Notes under the pieces: model-generated
The model's input: only the letters and a program-made list of their open reading frames with translations
What the model was told of the DNA's origin: nothing
The model's database searches: none
Shown here: positions 43,600 through 51,120 of the stretch, one piece after another
Layout of the letters: every line of letters begins with the position of its first letter
How positions within the stretch are numbered: the stretch's first letter is position 1
Made by a program: the position numbers and the translations under genes
Assembly: GCF_041154745.1 (NCBI RefSeq)
Contig: NZ_AP031573.1
Span: forward strand, 1,674,001-1,738,000
Source: Flavobacterium sp. CFS9
GTDB lineage: Bacteria; Bacteroidota; Bacteroidia; Flavobacteriales; Flavobacteriaceae
Direction: 5' to 3'
DNA length: 64,000 bases

Positions 43600-44307
43600 A
43601 TGTTACATAAAAACAAAATCCCCAATTTAAAAGTAATCGCATTCGATGCCGATGATACCTTATTTGTCAACGAACCTTACTTTCAGGAAACCGAACATAA
43701 ATTTTGCGCTTTGATGGAAGATTATCTTTCACATCAGGGAATTTCGCAGGAACTATTCAAAATCGAAATTGAGAACCTGTCGCTGTACGGCTACGGAATC
43801 AAAGGCTATATTTTGTCAATGATCGAAGCTGCAATGACCATCTCCAACAACACCATTCCAATTGAGGTTATCGAAAAAATTATCCAGTACGGAAAAGAAT
43901 TACTCGAAAAACCAATCGAATTGCTTGACGGAGTCGAAGAAACCCTAAAAACCCTGCACGGAAAATACAAACTGGTTGTGGCCACAAAAGGCGATCTGAA
44001 AGACCAGCACAGCAAATTGCACCGCTCAGGGTTGGGGCATTATTTTCACCACATTGAAGTAATGTCGGACAAGCAGGAAATTGATTATGAAAAATTATTA
44101 GGCCGTCTTGAGATTAAGGCAGATGAATTCCTGATGATCGGAAACTCCTTAAAATCAGATGTGCTGCCGGTTTTAGGAATTGGTGGTTATGCGGTACACA
44201 TTCCGTTTCACACCACTTGGGAGCACGAAAAAATCAGTCACAAAATAGAACACGAACATTTTAGTTCGTTTGAAAAAATTACTGAAATCCTTCAGAACTT
44301 ATTGTAA
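43600..44307 (+). CDS. HAD-family hydrolase
   Basis: 235 residues. Motif I is IAFDADDTLFVNEP (nucleophile and acid aspartates), a C1 helical cap follows, motif II is VVATKGD, motif III Lys lies near SDKQEIDYEKLL, and motif IV is MIGNSLKSDVLPVL. This is a phosphatase of the YjjG/phosphoglycolate-phosphatase-like group. Substrate unknown. Its stop overlaps the start of the CAT-like gene (TAATG), so the two are translationally coupled. Confidence 0.92.
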   Translation: MLHKNKIPNLKVIAFDADDTLFVNEPYFQETEHKFCALMEDYLSHQGISQELFKIEIENLSLYGYGIKGYILSMIEAAMTISNNTIPIEVIEKIIQYGKELLEKPIELLDGVEETLKTLHGKYKLVVATKGDLKDQHSKLHRSGLGHYFHHIEVMSDKQEIDYEKLLGRLEIKADEFLMIGNSLKSDVLPVLGIGGYAVHIPFHTTWEHEKISHKIEHEHFSSFEKITEILQNLL

Positions 44308-44936
44308 TGAAAACACTTTTAGACTTAGAAAACTGGAATAGAAAAGAGCACTTTGCGCATTTCATTCAAATGGAAGAACCTTTTTTTGGTGCTACCGTTG
44401 AGATTGATTGTACGCAGGCCTACGAAACGGCCAAAAGTCTCGAATCGTCCTTTTTTATTTATTATTTGCACAAAACACTGGTTGCCGTAAATGCAATCGA
44501 AAATTTCAGATACCGAATTTCCGGAGATCAGATCTACATCAATGACCAAATCGATGCCTCAGCAACTATCGGACGTGAAGATGGTACTTTCGGATTTTCA
44601 TTTATAGAATACCATCCTGATTTTAAAACCTTCGAAAAAACGGCTTTACAGGAAATAGAACGCATACAGAATACCACGGGACTTTTTACAAGATCTTTTG
44701 AAAATGATAATTTAATTCACTTCTCGGCAATTCCGTGGTTGAATTTTACGTCGCTTTCGCATGCCCGCAGTTTTACCTTTCCGGACAGCTGCCCAAAGGT
44801 TTCTTTCGGAAAAATGATGGTTTCACCTAGCGGAAAAAGAACCATTGCAATGTCTGTTCACGTGCATCACGCCTTGATGGACGGATTACACATGGGACAA
44901 TTTGTGGATTATTTTCAGGAATTAATGAATCAGTAA
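44307..44936 (+). CDS. chloramphenicol acetyltransferase-like (CatA family) acyltransferase
   Basis: 209 residues, close to the 215-220 of CatA trimers. Conserved features are NWNRKEHFAHF at the start, NFRYRISGDQI, the substrate-side SAIPWLNFTSLSHA, and the catalytic HVHHALMDGLHMG with His188. It transfers an acetyl or other acyl group from CoA. Chromosomal CatA-like proteins of Bacteroidota are not all resistance enzymes; coupling to a HAD phosphatase suggests a metabolic or housekeeping use here. No mobile element adjoins it. Confidence 0.85.
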   Translation: MKTLLDLENWNRKEHFAHFIQMEEPFFGATVEIDCTQAYETAKSLESSFFIYYLHKTLVAVNAIENFRYRISGDQIYINDQIDASATIGREDGTFGFSFIEYHPDFKTFEKTALQEIERIQNTTGLFTRSFENDNLIHFSAIPWLNFTSLSHARSFTFPDSCPKVSFGKMMVSPSGKRTIAMSVHVHHALMDGLHMGQFVDYFQELMNQ

Positions 44937-44987
44937 TTCGCATACAAGAGGGTTTAAATTTGGAATAATTTTTGTCGATAAAAGCAC

Positions 44988-46433
44988 ATGAAAAAACTAC
45001 TCCTTTTCTTGTTAGTAACCTATCAGTCAACACTGTTGAGTCAGACAGTGTTGGCTTCTTATCCTTTAGATTTTAAGCGGTACGATCAGAACAATACAAT
45101 CGTAAATGTCGAAAATAAGGCAACGCACGATGTATTTGTTTTTGCTACAAATACTCAGAACCTTACCATTTTAAGATACAATAGCGCTTTATTTTTAAAG
45201 GATGAATTTACAGTACCGCGTACCAATCTTGAAAACAAATCGATATTAGGCTATAGTTTTAGTGAAGACGGAAATCCTACACTTTATTGGGCTTCCGAAG
45301 AATCTTCTGAAATTTTTGTCGCCAAATACTATCTGGAAACCAAAACGTATAAGATTTTAAAGTTTCTGTTTCCTTCCGGCAGCGAATATATCGTGGCTAA
45401 ATTTCAAAGCAACAATCTATTCTACCTGTTGTCTAAAGAACTCGCAAGCCATACTTTGACTGCCTATGTTTTTAAAAACGGAATTGTAGAAGAGCGGATA
45501 TTTGATTTTGCTGCTTTTACTTTCCAAAACAAAAGAGGTCAGTCTGTAAGTTTTTCGCAGCTCATCAAAGAGAATCCGATTATAAAAATTGATCCTGAAG
45601 ACTATACACCTTTAGACAAAGCCTCTAAAAAAAGTAAAATTTATCTCGAGGACAATCATCTTATCCTGACACTGGACCATAATCCGAAAGAAACACAGCT
45701 TTTTGATCTGAATCTGGACAATCAGGATGTTATTGAAAAGAAAATTGCCCAGTCCGAGATTAAAACGCCTCGCAAACTAAGCAACTCGTTCTATCATGAA
45801 AAAAAGCTTTATCAAATCAATGCCAATGAAGATGAACTGGTATTTGACATTAAAAATTATGATTCGGGCGAACTTATAAAAAATGCCAGAGTAGCAAAGG
45901 AAGACACGATTCGATTTAAAACCTCTCCTTTTCTCGTTCAGCAAGGCGGTGAGAGAAAACCACGGGAATTGAAAAACACCAAGCGATTTCTGCAACATCT
46001 GGCTGCTTTAGAAATAGGTTTATCACTTTATAACAACGGAACAAGTACTTCTATGACACTTGGCGGAACTCCACGTGTCGGCGGAGCTTACTACACAGTC
46101 ATGAACGATACTTTCACCTGGGATTACTTGCCGGTTGTAAACGACGAAACCGTATTTTTTGAAACTGCTTTAAACCAAAATTCAGAATTTATTGCCAAAG
46201 ATCCGGCACCAATGGCGCTTGACAACTTATATTACTTTTTAAACAATAGCAGAAAAGCGATTCTGGAAAACATTTTCAGATTTGATGATTATTATATTTT
46301 AGGGTATTACGATACTGCTTTAAAACAATATCAGATGCGTAAATTTATCGATGGATTTCCGGAAAATGAAACACAAAATCCGATCATCGATAAGGCTGTT
46401 TTTTCGAAACCCTTTTCATTTGAAAAGCCTTAA
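44988..46433 (+). CDS. exported protein of unknown function
   Basis: 481 residues. A signal peptide (MKKLLLFLLVTYQSTLLSQ) is followed by strand-rich sequence without a family I recognise. Phrases such as VNVENKATHDVFVFATNTQN, ILGYSFSEDGNPTLYWASEE and VLFDLN-type repeats around residues 20-250 suggest a beta-propeller-like lookup of values. No lipobox and no T9SS tail (it ends SKPFSFEKP), so periplasmic location is likely. Single gene, 51 bases after the CAT-like gene. Confidence 0.75.
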   Translation: MKKLLLFLLVTYQSTLLSQTVLASYPLDFKRYDQNNTIVNVENKATHDVFVFATNTQNLTILRYNSALFLKDEFTVPRTNLENKSILGYSFSEDGNPTLYWASEESSEIFVAKYYLETKTYKILKFLFPSGSEYIVAKFQSNNLFYLLSKELASHTLTAYVFKNGIVEERIFDFAAFTFQNKRGQSVSFSQLIKENPIIKIDPEDYTPLDKASKKSKIYLEDNHLILTLDHNPKETQLFDLNLDNQDVIEKKIAQSEIKTPRKLSNSFYHEKKLYQINANEDELVFDIKNYDSGELIKNARVAKEDTIRFKTSPFLVQQGGERKPRELKNTKRFLQHLAALEIGLSLYNNGTSTSMTLGGTPRVGGAYYTVMNDTFTWDYLPVVNDETVFFETALNQNSEFIAKDPAPMALDNLYYFLNNSRKAILENIFRFDDYYILGYYDTALKQYQMRKFIDGFPENETQNPIIDKAVFSKPFSFEKP

Positions 46434-46528
46434 TTTTATTGAGAATTAATCCAAATCTCTGATGTTTTAAGGTTTGAAAAAAAAGGAAATGGATTATTTT
46501 TTCTAACTTTACATAAAAGAGAAATATT

Positions 46529-47047
46529 ATGTTATCAAAAAATATCGAAATAGCTTTAAACAAGCAAATCCGCATAGAGGCAGAATCTTCGCAAACCTAC
46601 CTTTCTATGGCTTGTTGGGCTGAAGTACACGGACTGGAAGGAATTGCGCAATTTATGTACACACAGTCAGACGAAGAGCGTGCACACATGCTAAAATTAG
46701 TGAAGTATGTAAACGAACGCGGAGGTCATGCTCAAATTACTGATCTAAAAGCGCCTAAAACATCTTATTCGACTTTCAAAGAAATGTTTGAAGAGCTTTA
46801 CAATCATGAACTATTCGTTTCAAAATCAATCAACGAATTGGTACACATTACTTTTGAAGAAAAAGATTATGCAACACATAATTTCTTACAATGGTATGTT
46901 TCTGAACAAATCGAAGAAGAAGCAACAGCGAAGTCAATCTTAGATAAAATTAACTTAATTGGAGATGACAAAGGCGGACTATACTTGTTCGACCGTGATA
47001 TTCAACAATTAACGGTTACGAGCTCGATCGCTATTAACCCAAAATAA
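46529..47047 (+). CDS. ftnA: ferritin
   Basis: 172 residues, non-haem bacterial ferritin. The di-iron ferroxidase ligands fall in IRIEAESSQTYLSMACW (Glu), QSDEERAHM (Glu, His) and the later EEKDYATHNFLQWYVSEQIEEE (Glu, Gln, Glu) segments. It stores iron as ferric mineral in 24-subunit shells. A TAACTTTA box lies 25 bases before the start. The next gene encodes a Cys-rich small protein, which might be a metal-linked neighbour. Confidence 0.96.
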   Translation: MLSKNIEIALNKQIRIEAESSQTYLSMACWAEVHGLEGIAQFMYTQSDEERAHMLKLVKYVNERGGHAQITDLKAPKTSYSTFKEMFEELYNHELFVSKSINELVHITFEEKDYATHNFLQWYVSEQIEEEATAKSILDKINLIGDDKGGLYLFDRDIQQLTVTSSIAINPK

Positions 47048-47094
47048 AAAAAGTTAAAGTTTATTTAGAACATTTAAAAATAACTTTTTTCTTC

Positions 47095-47102
47095 TATATT
47101 TG
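47095..47102 (+). promoter_or_regulatory. -7 promoter box of the Lys/Cys-rich small gene
   Basis: TATATTTG, 28 bases before the TTG start. A CCTCTG / CAGAGG inverted repeat follows (47103-47108 and 47120-47125). Confidence 0.55.
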
Positions 47103-47129
47103 CCTCTGTTTTTATAATACAGAGGAAAA

Positions 47130-47318
47130 TTGAGCAAGAAAGAAAAAGACAAGGACAAAAAAAAGGATAAGAAGAAAAAGAAGAATAAAGCTGCTATCCT
47201 TGAGAACATTAAGAGGTTGGAAAACTGCAAATCTTCTTGTTGTGAGAAATACAAAAAGAGCGAAAAGAAACGCTGCTCGCGTTGTCCTATGTTTGATTTA
47301 TTCAAAAAAACTGCTTAA
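47130..47318 (+). CDS. 62-residue Lys-rich / Cys-rich small protein, TTG start
   Basis: No ATG is available in frame; TTG at 47130 is preceded five bases earlier by AGAGG, a decent ribosome site, and by a TATATTTG promoter. The first 20 residues are almost all Lys and Asp, the rest has a helix (KAAILENIKRLENC) and six Cys in the last 30 residues (CKSSCCEKYKKSEKKRCSRC). The Cys pattern could bind zinc or iron-sulfur; unknown. It lies behind ferritin and before a terminator. Coding is supported by the signals on both sides. Confidence 0.7.
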   Translation: MSKKEKDKDKKKDKKKKKNKAAILENIKRLENCKSSCCEKYKKSEKKRCSRCPMFDLFKKTA

Positions 47319-47329
47319 CGAAATATACA

Positions 47330-47356
47330 AACCCACCACTAACCGGTGGGTTTTTT
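47330..47356 (+). terminator. intrinsic terminator
   Basis: 8-bp stem AACCCACC (47330-47337) / GGTGGGTT (47345-47352) followed by TTTT. Confidence 0.88.
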
Positions 47357-47372
47357 AATTTTGGGAATATTG

Positions 47373-47640
47373 CTCTGAAAGAGCTTTAGCAATAGAATGG
47401 CGCGCAGCACTATGAGTAACGATAACGAATATCGGTTACGCCCTGAAAAGGCAGAAGCTTATGCACAAAAGTTGGATTTATATCATTTTCAATTATATTT
47501 TATAAAAGAGCAGTTTATTCTTTATTGAAACTTATAATGTATAGTTTTCTTTTGCCCTTTCAGGGCAATTCTGTACCTTAATCTAATTCATAGTGCTGCG
47601 CACAATGCTGTTGCTTTTAGGGCTTTCAGCCCTTTCCTTC
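47373..47640. repeat. inverted pair of REP-like units (REPIN-like)
   Basis: Two units of about 85 bases face each other (about 47370-47458 and 47552-47635) with about 95 bases between. Both contain GCGCAGCACTATGA (47402-47415 and, inverted, 47589-47602), an outer GGGCTGAAAGCCC-type palindrome and an inner GCCCTGAAAGGGC-type palindrome. This explains much of the 657-base gap 47319-47975; the remainder (47660-47975) has 'cgcgtcttcgtgaaacg' type dispersed text and a promoter box, and no gene I can support. Confidence 0.8.
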
Positions 47641-47885
47641 CCAACTTTTATTCTTGATTCCTTTTTTATCATTCATCCTCAGGTATTAGTTTTGATCTGA
47701 TGAAAAACGAATTTTTTGTATTATATGAAATACGTAATCTGCAATCTGATAATACTCTATTTTATCCTTTTTGAAAATCCATTTTCATCCGCGTCTTCGT
47801 GAAACGAATCCGCGTCATCTGTGTGACCTTCCAGAAGAAGCGCTTAACTTTTGCAATTCACTCGCACAATCCTTAAATCTTTATG

Positions 47886-47893
47886 TAACTTTG
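47886..47893 (+). promoter_or_regulatory. probable promoter box for the DUF2461 gene
   Basis: TAACTTTG with a leader of about 80 bases before the ATG at 47976. Confidence 0.4.
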
Positions 47894-47975
47894 TTGTTAT
47901 CCGTTGTTACAACTTCGGTTAAAACGAATTTCCCTATTTTTAATATAGATCCTCAAAAAAGACGCGGCATTACTT

Positions 47976-48668
47976 ATGGAAAACCAAATTACGATTCCCA
48001 AATCCTCACTTGATTTTTTATCTCTGCTAAAAGAAAATAATAACAAGCCTTGGTTTGAGGTACACAAGCCAGAATATCTAATCGAATTAAATCATATCGA
48101 AAACTTTGCAGGTGCTTTGCTTCAGGAACTTTCAAAAACAGATGTTCTGGAAACAGCTTCCGGTAAAAAAAGCGTTTACAGAATTTATCGCGACATTCGC
48201 TTTTCTAAAGACAAAACTCCTTTCAAAACCTTTTGGGGAGGCAGTTACACCAGAGCAACAAAAGAAAGACGGGGTGGTTATTATTTTCATCTTGAAAAAG
48301 GGAACAGTTTTCTTGCCGGTGGTTTTTGGGGACCAAATGCAGCAGACCTAAAACGCATCAGAGCTGAATTTGGTCACGACTCTCAACCCATGCAGAAAAT
48401 ATTGCAGTCAGAATCATTCGTTAATACTTTTGGGACTTTGCAGGGTGAACAACTTAAAACGGCTCCCAAAGGTTACGACATAAACCATGAAGCTATAGAT
48501 TTACTCCGTTACAAATCGTTTCTGCTTATCAAGCGTTTTACCGATGAAGAGGTTCTAAGTCCTCTTTTTCTGGAACAGGCTCTTACTACTTTCAAAAACA
48601 TGAGGCCTTTTTTTGATTATATGAGTGAAATATTAACAACAGATAGTAACGGAGCTTCTGTATTATAA
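47976..48668 (+). CDS. DUF2461 family protein
   Basis: 230 residues, one domain. The matching blocks are SLDFLSLLKENNNKPWFEVH, SVYRIYRDIRFSKDKTPFKT, GGYYFHLEKGNSFLAGGFWG and the C-terminal FFDYMSEIL. DUF2461 proteins are cytosolic and conserved in Bacteroidota, Actinobacteria and fungi; no reaction is known. Single gene, convergent with ssb. Confidence 0.92.
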   Translation: MENQITIPKSSLDFLSLLKENNNKPWFEVHKPEYLIELNHIENFAGALLQELSKTDVLETASGKKSVYRIYRDIRFSKDKTPFKTFWGGSYTRATKERRGGYYFHLEKGNSFLAGGFWGPNAADLKRIRAEFGHDSQPMQKILQSESFVNTFGTLQGEQLKTAPKGYDINHEAIDLLRYKSFLLIKRFTDEEVLSPLFLEQALTTFKNMRPFFDYMSEILTTDSNGASVL

Positions 48669-48674
48669 AAATTT

Positions 48675-48707
48675 AAACCCGACAGGTTTTAAAAACCTGC
48701 CGGGTTT
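48675..48707. terminator. hairpin between DUF2461 and ssb
   Basis: AAACCCGACAGGTTT (48675-48689) pairs with AAACCTGCCGGGTTT (48693-48707), 14 of 15. This CCTGTCGGGTTT word is common between flavobacterial genes. Confidence 0.7.
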
Positions 48708-48729
48708 GAGTATCAAATGTTTCTACTAT

Positions 48730-49059
48730 TTACTTCAATAGTAAAATTTCATTTACGATTACTTCCGTTACATATCTTTTCTCTCCGTTTTTGTCATCGT
48801 AGCTTCGATGGGTCAATTTGCCTTCAACAGCAACTTCTTTTCCTTTCACGACAAACTTTTCGATAATTTCAGCCGTTTTACCCCAGGCTGTAACACGGTG
48901 CCATTCGGTTTGTTCGACTTTCTCTCCTTTCTCATTGGTATACTTTTCATTGGTAGCGATACTCAAATGCGCTAATTTTTTACCGTTTTCAAATGTTTTA
49001 ATTTCCGGATCGTTTCCTACATTCCCAATTAACTGTACTCTGTTTTTCATTGCATTCAT
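48730..49059 (-). CDS. ssb: single-stranded DNA-binding protein, short form
   Basis: 109 residues (106 if the ATG at 49050 is used). The whole protein is one OB fold: VQLIGNVGNDPEIKTFENGK, LSIATNEKY, WHRVTAWGKTAEIIEKFVVKG, VAVEGKLTHRSYDD and YVTEVIVNEILLL. It lacks the glycine-rich linker and the acidic DDxPF-type tip by which SSB recruits other proteins, so it is likely a paralogue beside a full-length SSB elsewhere. Single gene, convergent with DUF2461. Confidence 0.93.
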   Translation of the reverse strand: MNAMKNRVQLIGNVGNDPEIKTFENGKKLAHLSIATNEKYTNEKGEKVEQTEWHRVTAWGKTAEIIEKFVVKGKEVAVEGKLTHRSYDDKNGEKRYVTEVIVNEILLLK

Positions 49060-49188
49060 GGCGTATAATATTTAAATGTTAGTATAAAATGAATTCGTTC
49101 GTCAAATTCAACAGGACAAAGATGCGACGAACACCAGCAATTATCCGGTAGACAAGTATTTACTTTCGGTTGTAACTATTTGTAACCG

Positions 49189-49218
49189 TTTGTAAATGGA
49201 ATTTATTTTGTATATTTG
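49189..49218 (+). promoter_or_regulatory. Bacteroidota-type promoter
   Basis: TTTG (49189-49192), 18-base spacer, TATATTTG (49211-49218), 16 bases before the ATG at 49235. One of the best promoter matches in the window. Confidence 0.65.
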
Positions 49219-49234
49219 AGAGAAACCTTACGAT

Positions 49235-50764
49235 ATGCAGACAAAAATCAATAAAGTTGAATTGCGTAATTTGGAATTTGACGACTACAAGCAGCTAAAA
49301 GATTCTATGGTAGAATCCTATCCCGAGATGGCAGATTCGTATTGGAAAGAAGAAGATATCAAAAGATTACTTTCTATTTTCCCGGAGGGACAACTCGTTA
49401 TTCTGGTCGATGGAAAAGTGGTTGGATCGGCCTTATCGTTGATTGTGGATGAAAAGCTAATCGACAAAAGACACAATTACAAACAAGCAACAGGAAACCA
49501 TACTTTTTCTACCCATAATAAAAATGCAGAGATCCTCTATGGAATCGATGTTTTTATTCACCCTAATTATCGTGGTTTACGTTTAGGCCGACGTTTGTAC
49601 GATGCGCGAAAAGAGCTTTGCGAACAGTTAAATCTAAAAGCCATTGTTTTTGCCGGCAGAATTCCAAACTATGCCCAGCATTCTAAAAAGCTCACTCCAA
49701 AAAATTATATCGACAAAGTAAAACATAAAGAATTACACGATCCGGTACTTTCGTTTCAGTTAAGTAATGACTTTCATGTATTGCGAATTATTAAAAATTA
49801 CCTTGAAGGCGACGAAGAATCGAAAGAATTTGCGGTACTTTTAGAATGGAACAATGTGTATTACGACGAAAGTCCTAAATTAATCAACCTCGAGAAAAGT
49901 GTCATCCGTTTGGGACTGATTCAATGGCAAATGCGTCCGCTTAACAATATTGAAGAATTTTTCGAGCAGGCCGAATTTTTTATCGATGTCGTTTCGGGCT
50001 ACGGAAGTGATTTTGCCTTATTCCCCGAGCTTTTTATAGCTCCCCTGATGGCTGACTATAATCATTTATCTGAAGCCGAAGCCATTCGTGAACTGGCCCG
50101 ATATTCAGATCCTATCCGAAAGCGTTTTCAGGAATTTGCCATTTCGTACAATATCAATATCATTACCGGAAGTATGCCTTATCTGGAAAATGGAAACCTT
50201 TACAATGTTGGCTTTCTCTGCAAGAGAGACGGAACTTCGGAGATCTATACTAAAATTCACGTAACGCCAAATGAGGTACACCATTGGGGAATGAAAGGCG
50301 GCTCTCAGTTTAAAACTTTTGATACGGATTGCGGAAAAATCGGCATTCTGATTTGCTACGATGTCGAGTTTCCGGAACTTTCGAGAATTATGGCCAACGA
50401 AGGAATGAATATTTTGTTTGTTCCGTTTTTAACCGATACCCAAAACGCTTACACCAGAGTGAAACACTGTTCGCAGGCACGTGCCATCGAAAATGAATGT
50501 TATGTCGCTATTGCCGGCTGTGTGGGTAACCTCCCTAAAGTAAACAATATGGACATTCAATATGCCCAGGCTTCTGTTTTTACACCTTCAGATTTTGCAT
50601 TTCCAAGTAATGGAATAAAAGCCGAAGCAACTCCAAATACAGAAATGACTCTTATAGTTGATGTTGATTTGAACTTGCTGAAACAACTTCACGAACATGG
50701 AAGTGTACGCACGTTAAAAGACAGAAGAACCGATTTGTATGAAATTAAAAAGATAGATTCATGA
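49235..50764 (+). CDS. GNAT acetyltransferase / carbon-nitrogen hydrolase fusion
   Basis: 509 residues in two domains. The N-terminal GNAT domain (1-210) has the acetyl-CoA loop VFIHPNYRGLRLGRRLYDARK. The C-terminal nitrilase-superfamily domain (about 225-500) keeps the full triad Glu265 (LFPELF), Lys340 (TKIHVTP) and Cys374 (ICYDVEFPE). It should acetylate one amine and hydrolyse an amide; the substrates are unknown. This fusion recurs in Bacteroidota and other phyla. The stop overlaps the next ATG (ATGA), so the zinc-ribbon protein is made from the same message. Confidence 0.92.
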   Translation: MQTKINKVELRNLEFDDYKQLKDSMVESYPEMADSYWKEEDIKRLLSIFPEGQLVILVDGKVVGSALSLIVDEKLIDKRHNYKQATGNHTFSTHNKNAEILYGIDVFIHPNYRGLRLGRRLYDARKELCEQLNLKAIVFAGRIPNYAQHSKKLTPKNYIDKVKHKELHDPVLSFQLSNDFHVLRIIKNYLEGDEESKEFAVLLEWNNVYYDESPKLINLEKSVIRLGLIQWQMRPLNNIEEFFEQAEFFIDVVSGYGSDFALFPELFIAPLMADYNHLSEAEAIRELARYSDPIRKRFQEFAISYNINIITGSMPYLENGNLYNVGFLCKRDGTSEIYTKIHVTPNEVHHWGMKGGSQFKTFDTDCGKIGILICYDVEFPELSRIMANEGMNILFVPFLTDTQNAYTRVKHCSQARAIENECYVAIAGCVGNLPKVNNMDIQYAQASVFTPSDFAFPSNGIKAEATPNTEMTLIVDVDLNLLKQLHEHGSVRTLKDRRTDLYEIKKIDS

Positions 50765-51108
50765 AAACATGCCTCGAATGCTCTGAAAAAATTGTAGGCA
50801 GAGAAGACAAAAAGTTCTGCTCAGACAGCTGTCGAAATGCCTACAATAATAAAATAAATAAAGACAGTACGAATTTCATGCGTAATGTAAACAACAAATT
50901 ACGAAAAAATTACCGAATTTTGAGCGAACTAAACCCCGACGGGAAATCTAAAGCAACAAGAGATAAAATGACAAACAAAGGTTTTGATTTCGATTTCTTT
51001 ACCAATATCTTGCAGACCAAAACAGGAAACACCTACTATTTCCTGTATGACCAGGGATATCGCTCTTTGGATAATGATTATTTTATGCTTGTTAAAAAAG
51101 AAATATAG
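50761..51108 (+). CDS. zinc-ribbon small protein
   Basis: 115 residues. The N-terminus has a four-cysteine ribbon, CLECSEKI ... KFCSDSCRNAYNN (Cys3, Cys6, Cys19, Cys23), like DUF2116-type zinc ribbons. The rest is helical and basic, then aromatic (GFDFDFFTNIL, TYYFLYDQGYRSLDNDY). It overlaps the GNAT-nitrilase gene by four bases. Function unknown; nucleic-acid binding is possible. Confidence 0.85.
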   Translation: MKTCLECSEKIVGREDKKFCSDSCRNAYNNKINKDSTNFMRNVNNKLRKNYRILSELNPDGKSKATRDKMTNKGFDFDFFTNILQTKTGNTYYFLYDQGYRSLDNDYFMLVKKEI

Positions 51109-51120
51109 TACCTATCTACC

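Noticed and set aside
44307..44936. Acquired chloramphenicol-resistance gene
   Set aside because: The CAT family match is real, but there is no mobile element next to it and it is coupled to a HAD gene; a resistance role is not supported.
47771..48013. 80-codon ORF upstream of the DUF2461 gene
   Set aside because: It begins in dispersed 'cgcgtcttcgtgaaacg' repeat text, contains the downstream promoter box and overlaps the DUF2461 gene; no domain.
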